Assembly (NCBI GenBank): GCA_028696185.1
Contig: JAQVHL010000009.1
Coordinates: 1 to 64,000 of the forward strand
Length of the DNA: 64,000 nucleotides
Source: Halothiobacillaceae bacterium
Lineage (GTDB): Bacteria > Pseudomonadota > Gammaproteobacteria > Halothiobacillales > Halothiobacillaceae
Reading direction: 5' to 3'
Below the pieces are notes generated by a model. The model was given only the letters and a program-made list of their open reading frames with translations. It was not told the origin of the DNA and did no database searches. Positions 18,698 to 26,591 of the stretch are shown piece after piece (position 1 is the stretch's first letter; every line of letters starts with the position of its first letter). Made by a program: the position numbers and the translations under genes.

Positions 18698-18852
18698 GAA
18701 ACACCCCCTATCCGCGCGCCGGAAACCCCTTCCTGGCGTTTGCCGGCCTCGTTCAAGCACTCCGTTCCGCCTGATCGGGCGGCCGAAACCGGTCTCTTTG
18801 CTGCCAACGAGTGTACTCGCATCGCGGGTAGGCTGCTGCCCGGTGATTCACC

Positions 18853-18878
18853 ACGGAATGAGAAATTCCGTCTATAAT
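18853..18878 (+). promoter_or_regulatory. Promoter with overlapping palindromic operator
   Basis: A perfect -10 box TATAAT (18873-18878) is preceded immediately by the inverted repeat ACGGAAT-GAGAA-ATTCCGT (18853-18871). The palindrome occupies the spacer and -35 region, so a bound regulator would control the promoter directly. A poor -35 (TTCACC at 18847) suggests that activation is needed. The start codon served is at 18910. Confidence 0.65.
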
Positions 18879-18909
18879 GCAAAAGCCCAATGAATAACAG
18901 GAGATACCA

Positions 18910-19335
18910 ATGAAAAACTTCCGCCTGATGTCCGCTGCCGTACTGTCCCTCGCCCTGGCCCTGCCGGTGGCAAGCCAGGCAGCCGACGGCCGCGAGCTGT
19001 CCGCCCCCATCGTCGAGCTGATGCCGCACGTCAAGAAGATGGGTGCCGAGCTCAAGCTCAATGCCGAGCAACAAGCCAAAATCGATGCCTGGCGTGCCGA
19101 GACCCCCATCAAGCGCAAGGCCATCGAAGACGAAACCCTGAATATGCGTAAGCAGCTGCGCGAGGCCATCCTCTCCGGCGCCGATCAGGCCGTACGCGAC
19201 GACCTCATCAAGCAGATTGCCGCCAATGAAGCCACCTTGCTTGGCATGCGCAGCAAGTGCACCGACATGCTGCGCGCCACCCTGAGCGCGGAACAGTTCA
19301 CCAAGCTCGTGGAGAGCTACAAAGCCTCCCACTAA
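18910..19335 (+). CDS. Periplasmic Spy/CpxP-like protein
   Basis: This 141-residue exported protein has a clear signal peptide (LMSAAVLSLALALPVASQA, cut near residue 25). The mature part is all-helical and charged, built like Spy/CpxP-type LTxxQ proteins, with AELKLNAEQQAKIDAWRAETP and LRATLSAEQFTKLVESYKA at matching ends. Proteins of this shape act as envelope chaperones or metal-stress sensors. A single Cys lies near the C-terminus. CAGGAGATACCA gives a good ribosome-binding site, and a promoter with a palindromic operator lies 32 bases upstream. It is monocistronic, ending at a strong terminator. Confidence 0.75.
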   Translation: MKNFRLMSAAVLSLALALPVASQAADGRELSAPIVELMPHVKKMGAELKLNAEQQAKIDAWRAETPIKRKAIEDETLNMRKQLREAILSGADQAVRDDLIKQIAANEATLLGMRSKCTDMLRATLSAEQFTKLVESYKASH

Positions 19336-19361
19336 AGCGCCCCCGCGCACGGGCTTAAAAC

Positions 19362-19393
19362 AAAGCGCCCCGGTTTGTCCGGGGCGCTTTTTT
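19362..19393 (+). terminator. Rho-independent terminator
   Basis: AAAGCGCCCCGG pairs perfectly with CCGGGGCGCTTT over a five-base loop and is followed by a T-run. It ends the Spy-like transcript. Its symmetric arms may also stop the convergent cytochrome operon, whose last stop is at 19415. Confidence 0.9.
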
Positions 19394-19414
19394 TCTGCCG
19401 CGCTTCGCCCTGCC

Positions 19415-19723
19415 TCAATCGAAACGGTCGAAATACGCCGCGATATTCTCGATATCTGTATCCGTCAGGGCCTTGGCCATCGGCACCATGACCGGGTCAT
19501 TGCGTCCTCCATCGCGATACGCCTTGAGCGCCAGCACCAGATACTCGCGGTTCTGCCCGGCGAGGTTGGGGTAGGTTTTCATCGCGGCCTTGCCGTCCTT
19601 GCCATGACAGGCAAAGCAGACCGCGGCTTTTTTCTCCCCCGCCGCCGCATCGGCGGCCTGCGCGACGACCGGCGCCAGCAGCGCCGCTCCCAGCCCCAGC
19701 ACGAGCCCGAGGTTTTTTTTCAT
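19415..19723 (-). CDS. Small periplasmic monoheme cytochrome c
   Basis: This 102-residue protein has a signal peptide (LGLVLGLGAALLAPVVAQA) and one heme site CFACHG in the mature N-terminus. NLAGQNREYLVLALKAYRDGGR, a likely axial Met in PVMVPMA, and IENIAAYF follow, as in class I c553/c4-like cytochromes. The ATG at 19723 is chosen because AAGGGAG lies upstream; an ATG at 19744 would add seven residues. It is the third gene of the oxidase operon, so it is a good candidate for the soluble electron donor to the heme c-bearing large subunit. Confidence 0.88.
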   Translation of the reverse strand: MKKNLGLVLGLGAALLAPVVAQAADAAAGEKKAAVCFACHGKDGKAAMKTYPNLAGQNREYLVLALKAYRDGGRNDPVMVPMAKALTDTDIENIAAYFDRFD

Positions 19724-19744
19724 TGCAATCGCTCCCTTGAACAT

Positions 19745-20974
19745 TCAGTTGTTTCTCAGCCAGATCCAGATTCCGGTACCGATGAAGGCCACGACCCAGA
19801 CGATGGTCGAGGCAAGCGACCCTGTCGCCAGCCGACTGACGACAACATCGGCCTCGTAGACGCCCGATACGCGACCCGCCTTGTAAGCGGTGGTGATGAT
19901 GAAGCCCCCCATCAAGCCGCCCACGCCCAGCAGGGTCAAAAGGAACATGACAAAGGTCGGGTAATCCCAGATCACCTTGTAGTCCAGCGCGTCATACGAG
20001 AAGGGGGCGAGATAGGCCATGCGCACCACCTCGCGGAAAATGGCGACCAGTGCGGCCATGCCCACGGTCAGTGCCAGAACGAGGTAGCCTGCGCCCGTCA
20101 TCGAGGCTCGCAAGCGCCAGAACAGAGCCACCAGAACCCCCAGATACAGGATCAGCAGCCAGCTCATGGGGTGCGCCCACAGGCCCAGCGAGGCGGGCAC
20201 CTGAAGCAGCCAGAGCGCGAGCAGTCCCAACTGTGCCAGCGCGCCCGCCAGGGCCACGCGCGCGCCCAGCTGGTGCACAAAGGCCCGATACGGCGCGGGA
20301 CGATCCGCGCGCGGGGCAAAGTAATCGGCATAAGCCATCAGGAAGGCGCCGAACACAGTGGCGCTCATCGCCAGATAAAAGCCGAAACGACCGGCCTGCC
20401 AGGCGTGAATACCCGTCCCCGACATATCCACCTGCCCACCGGGAGCAAACCAGCTTGCCCACTGATCCGGCAGCAGCCCCTGAAACGCGAGCACATGCAT
20501 GATGAACCCGTCGAGCAGGAACATGACCAGGCCGAATCCGCCCAGCCAGCCTGCCCAGTTGGGCGCATGCTCCCCATGGTTCTTGAAATAAAAGGTGAAC
20601 CAGGCAAGGTAGCCAATGATGAGGGTAAAGATGAACCCGATCACCCAGGCCGCCGACAGTACATTCGAGGCATACCATTGCGGATCGTAGATGGTCTGAG
20701 TGAACAGCAAGGGCGCCACACCCAGCACGACCAGCAGGGAAACGCCCACCTTGGCCACCTTGGTCATCGCCTCCGACAGGCGTGCCCAGTCCGGATGATT
20801 TCGACGATTGAACGCCACGAGCGCCAGCAGCGCCGAGCCCAGGGTCAGGTTCACGAAAACGATATGCGGAATCCAGGTGAAAACCATCAGCACCTGGAAA
20901 ATCAGCGGATGCGACGGCACGCCCGTCGGATCGCGCAGAACCTGTAACAGGTTTGCGGTAGTCGCAACGTCCAT
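19745..20974 (-). CDS. Membrane partner subunit of bd-superfamily oxidase
   Basis: This 409-residue integral membrane protein has about nine or ten hydrophobic helices. The N-terminal helix contains PHIVFVNLTLGSALLAL, reminiscent of the His-bearing first helix of CydA-type subunits rather than of CydB. Other features are TQTIYDPQWYASNV, DGFIMHVLAFQGLLPD and FREVVRMAYLAPF. Its start ATG overlaps the stop of the large subunit by one base (TGATG), so the two should be made in equal amounts and form one complex. A partner derived from CydA by duplication would match CydAA'-like or OR-C organisation, but that is inference. Confidence 0.75.
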   Translation of the reverse strand: MDVATTANLLQVLRDPTGVPSHPLIFQVLMVFTWIPHIVFVNLTLGSALLALVAFNRRNHPDWARLSEAMTKVAKVGVSLLVVLGVAPLLFTQTIYDPQWYASNVLSAAWVIGFIFTLIIGYLAWFTFYFKNHGEHAPNWAGWLGGFGLVMFLLDGFIMHVLAFQGLLPDQWASWFAPGGQVDMSGTGIHAWQAGRFGFYLAMSATVFGAFLMAYADYFAPRADRPAPYRAFVHQLGARVALAGALAQLGLLALWLLQVPASLGLWAHPMSWLLILYLGVLVALFWRLRASMTGAGYLVLALTVGMAALVAIFREVVRMAYLAPFSYDALDYKVIWDYPTFVMFLLTLLGVGGLMGGFIITTAYKAGRVSGVYEADVVVSRLATGSLASTIVWVVAFIGTGIWIWLRNN

Positions 20975-22371
20975 CAGTGGGCTCCTTCGGTACGCGGTTC
21001 GTGGACAGCCAATGCCAGCGGGGACAGCCCGCCCGACAGACTGGCGATATACGCCGCCATCGCCTCACGCTCCTGCTCGGGCAAGGGCAGACGCGGCATG
21101 TACGGCACCTTGCCGTGATACAGCGCCCCGTCCAGGTAGGCCTTGATCATGCGCGGTTCATCGGAATGACCGAACAGGGCCGGCAACGGGCGCAGCACCG
21201 CGTCAGGCTCTATACCATGGCAGTTGGCACACAGAGTCTTGGTCAGGAACTCGCCCGCGCGCAGCTGATTTTCCGGCGTGATCTTGCGCAGTTCGTCGGG
21301 AACGAACAGGTGCGTGGCCAGCACGCCGCTGGATTCGATCAAGGGCAGGTCGGATCGCACCCCCTTACCCGGCACATCACGAGAGATGAGCTGATTGGAG
21401 TAAATGTACTGCCCCGCGACATACGGTTTGCGGATCGACTCACGCGAACGCTCCTCTGGCCACAGACCAAACAGGCCGATGACCAGCGTCATCGCCACCG
21501 CCGCCCCCTGACGCAGTTGCAACGGCTTCCAGGCCGTCCACAAAAAGTACAGCAGCACGGCGAGCAATACGCCGCCCAGGAATTTGCCGTACTTCGGCCC
21601 CATCTGGGTTTCCATGATGATCCGTGCATTCTCCGGCAAGGTCTGCACGTACCACATCCACATGACCACCCCCAGGAACAGGCCGGCCAGCCCCATCTTC
21701 GACAGGAAACGGGTGATTTCGACACGCACTTCGCGGTTCTTCATCGTCGCCGCGAGAATGCCGCCCACCGCCCCGGCGATGGCGAACATGAAGGCGGTAC
21801 GCACGCCAAGATGAGCGAAGTAATTGAGGTTGAAGGCCGCATCCAGAGTGGAGCCGGTTTCATACCAGCGCTCATTCCCCGGCCACATCATGAAGCTCAG
21901 AATGGGAACAATCAGGATCATGGTGGCCCAGGAGGCCACGGCAAACGACCAGGTGAGTTTCAGATGCGTGCGTCTGTCCACCTTGCCGATCAGGTACACC
22001 AGGGCGTAGACCCCGATGACCTCGACAAAGAAGAACACCCATTCGGTGGCCCAGACCCAGACAAAGTTATGGATCAGCCCGCTGATGCCGCGCGGACTGG
22101 CCACCGTGACCGAATACCAGATACCCGGCCCGGTAATCGAGCCGATGATGTAGGAAAAAACCAGCAGGAACAGGCCGTATTTCTTGATGTAATCCATCAA
22201 TTCCGGCTTGTTCTCGCGGACCGCCTTGGTTTCGATCAAGGCAAACAGCCAGGACGCCCCGACCGAGGTGTGGGACGCCAGCACATGGATCGTGCCGATA
22301 ATCCCCATCACCCAGGCCGAGCCGATCACCGGCACGTACCACTGCGGGTACAGACCCAGTGTTTCGAGCAT
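20974..22371 (-). CDS. Cytochrome bd-like oxidase large subunit with C-terminal heme c domain
   Basis: This 465-residue CydA-superfamily protein has His29/His34 in the first helix (TIHVLASHTSVGA), Glu110 and Glu117 in EWVFFFVEVIGVY, and His187 in NYFAHLGVRTAF, positions expected for b/d-type heme ligation and proton entry. The usual quinol-site GRQPW is replaced by SIRKPY (about 312-317). The C-terminus is a fused cytochrome c domain with CANCH (381-385) and a probable axial Met at about 425. Together these suggest oxidation of a c-type donor instead of quinol, as proposed for the OR-C families of the bd superfamily. It is the first gene of a three-gene operon. Confidence 0.85.
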   Translation of the reverse strand: MLETLGLYPQWYVPVIGSAWVMGIIGTIHVLASHTSVGASWLFALIETKAVRENKPELMDYIKKYGLFLLVFSYIIGSITGPGIWYSVTVASPRGISGLIHNFVWVWATEWVFFFVEVIGVYALVYLIGKVDRRTHLKLTWSFAVASWATMILIVPILSFMMWPGNERWYETGSTLDAAFNLNYFAHLGVRTAFMFAIAGAVGGILAATMKNREVRVEITRFLSKMGLAGLFLGVVMWMWYVQTLPENARIIMETQMGPKYGKFLGGVLLAVLLYFLWTAWKPLQLRQGAAVAMTLVIGLFGLWPEERSRESIRKPYVAGQYIYSNQLISRDVPGKGVRSDLPLIESSGVLATHLFVPDELRKITPENQLRAGEFLTKTLCANCHGIEPDAVLRPLPALFGHSDEPRMIKAYLDGALYHGKVPYMPRLPLPEQEREAMAAYIASLSGGLSPLALAVHEPRTEGAH

Positions 22372-22631
22372 GGTCTATCACTCCTCCTTCATGCGCCCGG
22401 AAACGGGCGGCATGCATGGGAGCATTGACCATGCCAAAAACAACACACTGAAAAACAAAGTCATTCACAAAATCTATCGAGGCAAATACCCCGAACCCCG
22501 CCATCCAACTGAAAGCAGCCGGCTCCCGCAACCCTCTATCTCAGAGATATGCCCAGACGGAAAGGCCTAAGGATTGACACCCCACCTTCATTTTTTTCAC
22601 CTACACTGCCCGGACATCGACCATTTGCCGT

Positions 22632-22710
22632 AGGGGCGAAAAATGCCTTTCAACGCTACGGTTACGCAAGCCGTGTAGGGCTGGCAGGTTTAACGCCCCT
22701 GGTAGGACAT
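22632..22710 (+). promoter_or_regulatory. Predicted folded leader before a chemoreceptor gene
   Basis: Three nested helices are visible. AGGGGCG (22632-22638) pairs with CGCCCCT (22694-22700), TGCC (22644-22647) with GGCA (22683-22686), and a hairpin has CTACGG against CCGT/GTAG with loop TTACGCAAG. The GGTAGGAC ribosome-binding region follows the closing helix directly, as in expression platforms that control translation. The ACGCAAG loop recalls c-di-GMP-I riboswitches, but other GEMM landmarks are missing, so no class is assigned. The rest of the gap back to 22372 holds no recognisable gene. Confidence 0.45.
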
Positions 22711-22716
22711 TTACCC

Positions 22717-24630
22717 ATGTTCAAGCGATTGAAACTGACCTCGCAACTACTCTTGTCTTTTAGTATTCCGTTGATTGTATTACTGGTAGTCGCTGCACTG
22801 CTGGTCAGTGCGCAGGTCAGTCAGCGCGTCGAGGATTTGGAACGTAAGGCGACCGAAGAAACCGTACAAAGCAACGCACTGCTGGTAAGCTCCTGGATTG
22901 AAGCGCGCATGGCGGTGGTGAGAACCCTGGCGCAAAGTCAGGTCATCACCCAGGGCACAATCGATGAAAAATTTGCCTTTGTTCAGCACTTTGGTCGAAC
23001 CATGGGCAATCAATTCGAAGTACTGTTTTTCGTAGATGCGCAAGGCACGGCCTATCATCATAATGGCAAGGTCGCCAATCGAGCCGACCGCGCGTATTTT
23101 CAAGAGCTTGTTGTAAAGCACACCCAAACATCCGTGGTTAGCGACCCGCTGCACTCCGGCACCACCGGTAATCCGATTGTGGTGTTAGCGCATGCGGTCA
23201 AGGACGAGCAGGGCAAAGTGATCGGCCTGCTGGGCGCCACCGTCACCCTGGGCACCCTGACGGAACTGGTCGCTGAAATGGCTCAGACAAATCAACAAGC
23301 CTGGCTGATCGACTCGAAGGGCGTTTACGTCGCCCATGCGGATGCCTCGCTACGCCTTAAACAAAATGCCACCGAGAGCCAAGACGCTGAGTACGCAAGC
23401 CTCGCGCGAGCCATGGTGGCGGGTAAGTCTGGTTTGGGCGATCTGTCTTTGCCCGATGGCGAGCGCTACCTGACAGCCTACCATCCTGTTGAGGACACCC
23501 CCGGTTGGTCTCTGGCACTGGCGCTGCCCCATGCCACGGTGGTAGCGCCCGCTCGTGAGTTACGCCAATCCCTGCTGTTTGCGTTCAGTGTAATCGTAGC
23601 CTTGCTGCTGCTGGTGGTGAACGTCGTGGCGCGCATGATTGTGCGCCCGATCAACGATACACGCCTGGCGCTTGATCGAATTGCTCAGGGAGACGGCGAT
23701 CTTACGCGGCGTCTCGACGAACGCAGACACGATGAACTGGGCGATCTTGCCCGCAGCTTCAACCAATTCGCCGGAGGCGTGCAGGCACTGGTGCAGCAAG
23801 TGGCTGATGTTGCCCAAAAGCTCGCTGCAGCTGCGCAGCAGTTGTCCGTGGCCAGCAACGTGGCCAATAGAGAGGTAGGGCAACAACAACTCGAAACTGA
23901 ACAGGTGGCGGCGGCCATGAACGAAATGGCGGCCAGCGTCAGCGAGGTGGCCCAAAACGCCGCTCAAGCCGCCAGTTCGGCCGAGAGCAGCCAAAAAGCG
24001 GTGAACGAAGGCGCTCATGTCGTTGTAAAAACCGCGCATGAAGTTGAAAGCTTAAGCGAGGAAGTGAACCGGGTCGTTACCGTCATCAAAGCATTGCAAA
24101 ACGATGCTCAGTCGATAGGTCAGGTGCTTGAAGTCATTCGCGGCATTGCGGAGCAAACCAACCTGCTGGCGCTCAACGCGGCCATTGAGGCGGCACGGGC
24201 GGGCGAACATGGACGCGGCTTCGCTGTAGTAGCGGATGAAGTGCGCGCGCTGGCAACCCGCACGCAAGCCTCGACGGCAGAAATCAAAGGCATTATTGAA
24301 CGCCTTCAGAGCGCGTCCAGCAAAGCCGCAACCGTAATGGCTGGCGGCCACAGCAAGGCCCAGGAGGTAATGAAATGGGCCAGTCAAGCTTCCACCCAAT
24401 TGAGCACGATCAATGCCTCCATCGAGAAAATTACAGACGTTAATACGGAAATAGCAGCGGCCACGGAAGAGCAATCAATGGTCGCCGAGGACGTGAGCAA
24501 AGCCTTGCATAGAATCAGCTCCAGCGTTGAGCAGTTGGCATCAGGCTCACAACATATTGCTGCAGCCAGTGACAGCCTGGCCCACCTCGCCAGCGACTTG
24601 CAGGGAAAAATCAGCCGATTCAAGGTCTGA
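22717..24630 (+). CDS. Methyl-accepting chemotaxis protein with dCache sensor
   Basis: This 637-residue transmembrane chemoreceptor has TM1 at about 11-31 and a periplasmic sensor of about 270 residues with Cache features ([38 protein letters not shown] and [17 protein letters not shown]). TM2 ([20 protein letters not shown]) and HAMP ([21 protein letters not shown]) follow, then a signalling hairpin with the tip [20 protein letters not shown]. The ligand is unknown; dCache sensors often bind amino or carboxylic acids. AT content is higher than in its neighbours. It is monocistronic and divergent from the oxidase operon, separated by a 345-base gap with a folded leader. Confidence 0.95.
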   Translation: MFKRLKLTSQLLLSFSIPLIVLLVVAALLVSAQVSQRVEDLERKATEETVQSNALLVSSWIEARMAVVRTLAQSQVITQGTIDEKFAFVQHFGRTMGNQFEVLFFVDAQGTAYHHNGKVANRADRAYFQELVVKHTQTSVVSDPLHSGTTGNPIVVLAHAVKDEQGKVIGLLGATVTLGTLTELVAEMAQTNQQAWLIDSKGVYVAHADASLRLKQNATESQDAEYASLARAMVAGKSGLGDLSLPDGERYLTAYHPVEDTPGWSLALALPHATVVAPARELRQSLLFAFSVIVALLLLVVNVVARMIVRPINDTRLALDRIAQGDGDLTRRLDERRHDELGDLARSFNQFAGGVQALVQQVADVAQKLAAAAQQLSVASNVANREVGQQQLETEQVAAAMNEMAASVSEVAQNAAQAASSAESSQKAVNEGAHVVVKTAHEVESLSEEVNRVVTVIKALQNDAQSIGQVLEVIRGIAEQTNLLALNAAIEAARAGEHGRGFAVVADEVRALATRTQASTAEIKGIIERLQSASSKAATVMAGGHSKAQEVMKWASQASTQLSTINASIEKITDVNTEIAAATEEQSMVAEDVSKALHRISSSVEQLASGSQHIAAASDSLAHLASDLQGKISRFKV

Positions 24631-24762
24631 GAACCTGTTCATGACACGAATCATAGCGCGCGGAGCAAGTGCCGTTTCTGAGCAAAACAGCACCTGTCAA
24701 CGCGACCGTGAGCAGGCTGTGAATGCTGGCTTACCACTTTCCGAGCATTGCCCCGTTTCCTG

Positions 24763-25220
24763 AGAGGGTGTTTACAAAATAAGTGTTTGTTGGGCGGCAG
24801 TTGGCGCCCGCTTGCGATCCGGGCGAGTCGAAGCGCTGGCCGTATGGCGGGCGAAACAGCGCGCAAGCTTGTTTCAAAGCGGTTTTCAGGAACCGTTGAA
24901 GCCCTTTTTCGCCCGCTTTGATGTTGGCCTCTTCGAACAGGCGCCAGTGCAGGCGGGCGAGTACCTTTCTTTGCTTTCCCAAAGAAAGGTACCAAAGAAA
25001 GGGCCCCCCCCACGGAGGCGCCCTTCGGGCAAGCCATGGCCGGGGCCGCTCCGACCGGGCCGTCCCGACACAACATCCTGTTGTGGCGGGACTGAAAGGG
25101 CCCTCCATGGCCCTTTCACCCGGTCTCCACAACCCCGGCCATGGCGCCTCCAAGGGGGAAATGAGGCCCTTCGCCCGGCGATGAGCTGTCCAGAAAACCT
25201 TCTTTTTGTAAACACCCTCT
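24763..25220. repeat. Structured dispersed repeat, copy 2, with terminal inverted repeats
   Basis: This complete-looking copy of 458 bases is bounded by a perfect 17-bp inverted repeat, AGAGGGTGTTTACAAAA (24763-24779) and its complement (25204-25220). Inside it, GCGGGCGAAA near 24845 pairs with TTTCGCCCGC near 24908. A 13-bp hairpin is 24961-24973/24980-24992. The branched core mirrors copy 1: 25007-25011/25154-25158, 25014-25020/25145-25151, 25034-25045/25133-25144, 25053-25059/25119-25125, 25062-25075/25079-25092 and 25093-25102/25109-25118. No target-site duplication is evident. Reading frames over it show no plausible gene start or domain. Confidence 0.88.
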
Positions 25221-25258
25221 GACAGACAGCCCATGCATCCATTGCCAGGCCGATACGC

Positions 25259-26089
25259 TCAAACCTCGTCCAGCACCCCCAGCAAGGCGGCCCAGGCGCT
25301 GCGACGCCCGTTAACCCGCGCCGGACCATGGATGGCGGCGATGATCTCTCCTTGCGCATCAAGCAGCTCCAGCCCCGGTGAGGCATCCGCCTCGCTACGG
25401 ACACGCCAGATCGAGGCAACCTTTCCGCCGTCCACATCCAAGGAACAATGCTCATTACGCAGGCTCACCCGATCTCCCGTGCGGGTGGCAAAAAAGCCCT
25501 GTCCGCTACAGGTCAGCCGTCCGCTGTGATGGCTCAGAGAAAAGCTCAGCGTCTCTCGATGCAGCTCCTCCATGCACTCCAGAACGGTGCTCAGGGCCAC
25601 CCCATCCACAACCCGTGCATGCCCCGGCCCCAGGGCCTGCAATTGCTGATGGCGGCTGCAGTCGGCGCGATGAACACAGTGCTCGCACTCCATCCCGCCG
25701 ACAGGCTCTCCCATCCCGAGACAGGGAGCGGGAAACAAGGCAGAACGAGCGCAGGACTGCAGGGTGTAGATCCGCTGCGCATCGGCATCCAGAAAGCTCA
25801 GGAACGTGCGACAAGAGCGCACCGCGGACACCGGTTCGCCAAGCTCTTCACGGCAGCTCAAAAAAGAAAGATGCAGCTCGACCTCGGGTGTCAGCAAGGA
25901 CAGGTGACGTGCGCTCGCGCCCAGCCCGTGGCCGGGCCAGCGATGCTCGATCCGCGCCGCATGATTGGCCAGAATCCCACGCAATTCGATGCCCGGCGAG
26001 CACCGCCGCTCACGCAAGGCCGGAAGCCAGTCCGCCCCGGGGATTCGAGAAGCGAAGGCGGGTAGGTAATTTAATGGAGCCGTCGTCAT
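25259..26089 (-). CDS. HmuS/ChuS-like heme-utilisation protein, Fur-regulated
   Basis: This 276-residue cytosolic protein shows two weak halves typical of the hemin-degrading (HemS/ChuS) fold. One is VRSCRTFLSFLDADAQRIYTL near residues 95-115. The other is the C-terminal GGKVASIWRVRS...LELLDAQGEIIAAIHGPA...WAALLGVL. Between them is an unusual Cys-rich insert with CEHCVHRADC that might bind a metal. Such proteins bind or break down imported heme. The start at ATG 26089 has GAGGCAG upstream. A strong Fur box lies 50 bases upstream, so iron-repressed expression is expected. Assignment to the family is by pattern only. Confidence 0.65.
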   Translation of the reverse strand: MTTAPLNYLPAFASRIPGADWLPALRERRCSPGIELRGILANHAARIEHRWPGHGLGASARHLSLLTPEVELHLSFLSCREELGEPVSAVRSCRTFLSFLDADAQRIYTLQSCARSALFPAPCLGMGEPVGGMECEHCVHRADCSRHQQLQALGPGHARVVDGVALSTVLECMEELHRETLSFSLSHHSGRLTCSGQGFFATRTGDRVSLRNEHCSLDVDGGKVASIWRVRSEADASPGLELLDAQGEIIAAIHGPARVNGRRSAWAALLGVLDEV

Positions 26090-26138
26090 CGTCACTGCCT
26101 CGCATAAGCCCGTGTCATGCACTGGACCCATGATTATT

Positions 26139-26160
26139 GCAAATGATAATGATTATTGAT
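26139..26160. promoter_or_regulatory. Fur box
   Basis: The sequence AAATGATAATGATTATTGA (26141-26159) closely matches the 19-bp Fur consensus of interlocked NATWAT repeats. It lies between the divergent starts at 26089 and 26197 and could regulate both. It is the only clear Fur site I found in the window. Confidence 0.8.
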
Positions 26161-26196
26161 AGCCTCAAATCCTTCTCATGATTCGACGGCCTTGCC

Positions 26197-26391
26197 ATGC
26201 CTGACGCTCATCAACCCGACTGCATCCTGAGCGGCGAGGGAGAACGCAGACGCACGCCCCTTCTCGCCAGCCTGTTCCTGGCGCTCGCCGGGCTGACCCT
26301 CTTCCTTGTCTGGACCGCTATCGATGGAGCCTGCGATAACCTGAACGCACTGACTGACTGCCTGCGACACTGGATGGAACATCCGCGGTAA
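26197..26391 (+). CDS. Small single-pass membrane protein, possibly iron-regulated
   Basis: This 64-residue protein has a polar N-terminus, one hydrophobic helix (LLASLFLALAGLTLFLVW, about 22-40) and a short tail with two Cys residues (GACDNLNALTDCLRHWM). No family is recognised and no good ribosome-binding site is visible. Its position divergent from the heme-utilisation-like gene, with the Fur box between them, is the main support for a real, iron-responsive gene. Bases 26392-26591 downstream carry only a short degenerate repeat-like stretch. Confidence 0.5.
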   Translation: MPDAHQPDCILSGEGERRRTPLLASLFLALAGLTLFLVWTAIDGACDNLNALTDCLRHWMEHPR

Positions 26392-26591
26392 GAAGCGGCT
26401 TGCCAAATAAAGGCTTCAGTCTCCTGGCCCAGGCAGAACGGGGCTACCCCTTGCCTGCACCGGCATCACGCCGGGCTTGACGGGGGATTTCAGCCTTCGA
26501 TTGACGCCGAAACAAACAGGCCCAAAACGCCTTCCCCTTGCAAGCCCTCTCCAGGTGACTCACGAGGCGCTCCCATCCCAGCGGACCGCAC

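Noticed and set aside
19604..20947. 447-codon plus-strand frame over the oxidase genes
   Set aside because: Rich in Gln, His and Arg with no hydrophobic core; antisense of membrane helices gives this composition.
22632..22710. c-di-GMP-I (GEMM) riboswitch call for the chemoreceptor leader
   Set aside because: Only the ACGCAAG-like loop fits; the GCAAACC and receptor-helix features are missing, so it is reported only as an unassigned folded leader.
24651..25455. Long minus-strand frames over repeat copy 2
   Set aside because: They cross the element boundary and the tail of the heme-protein gene in another frame and show no domain.
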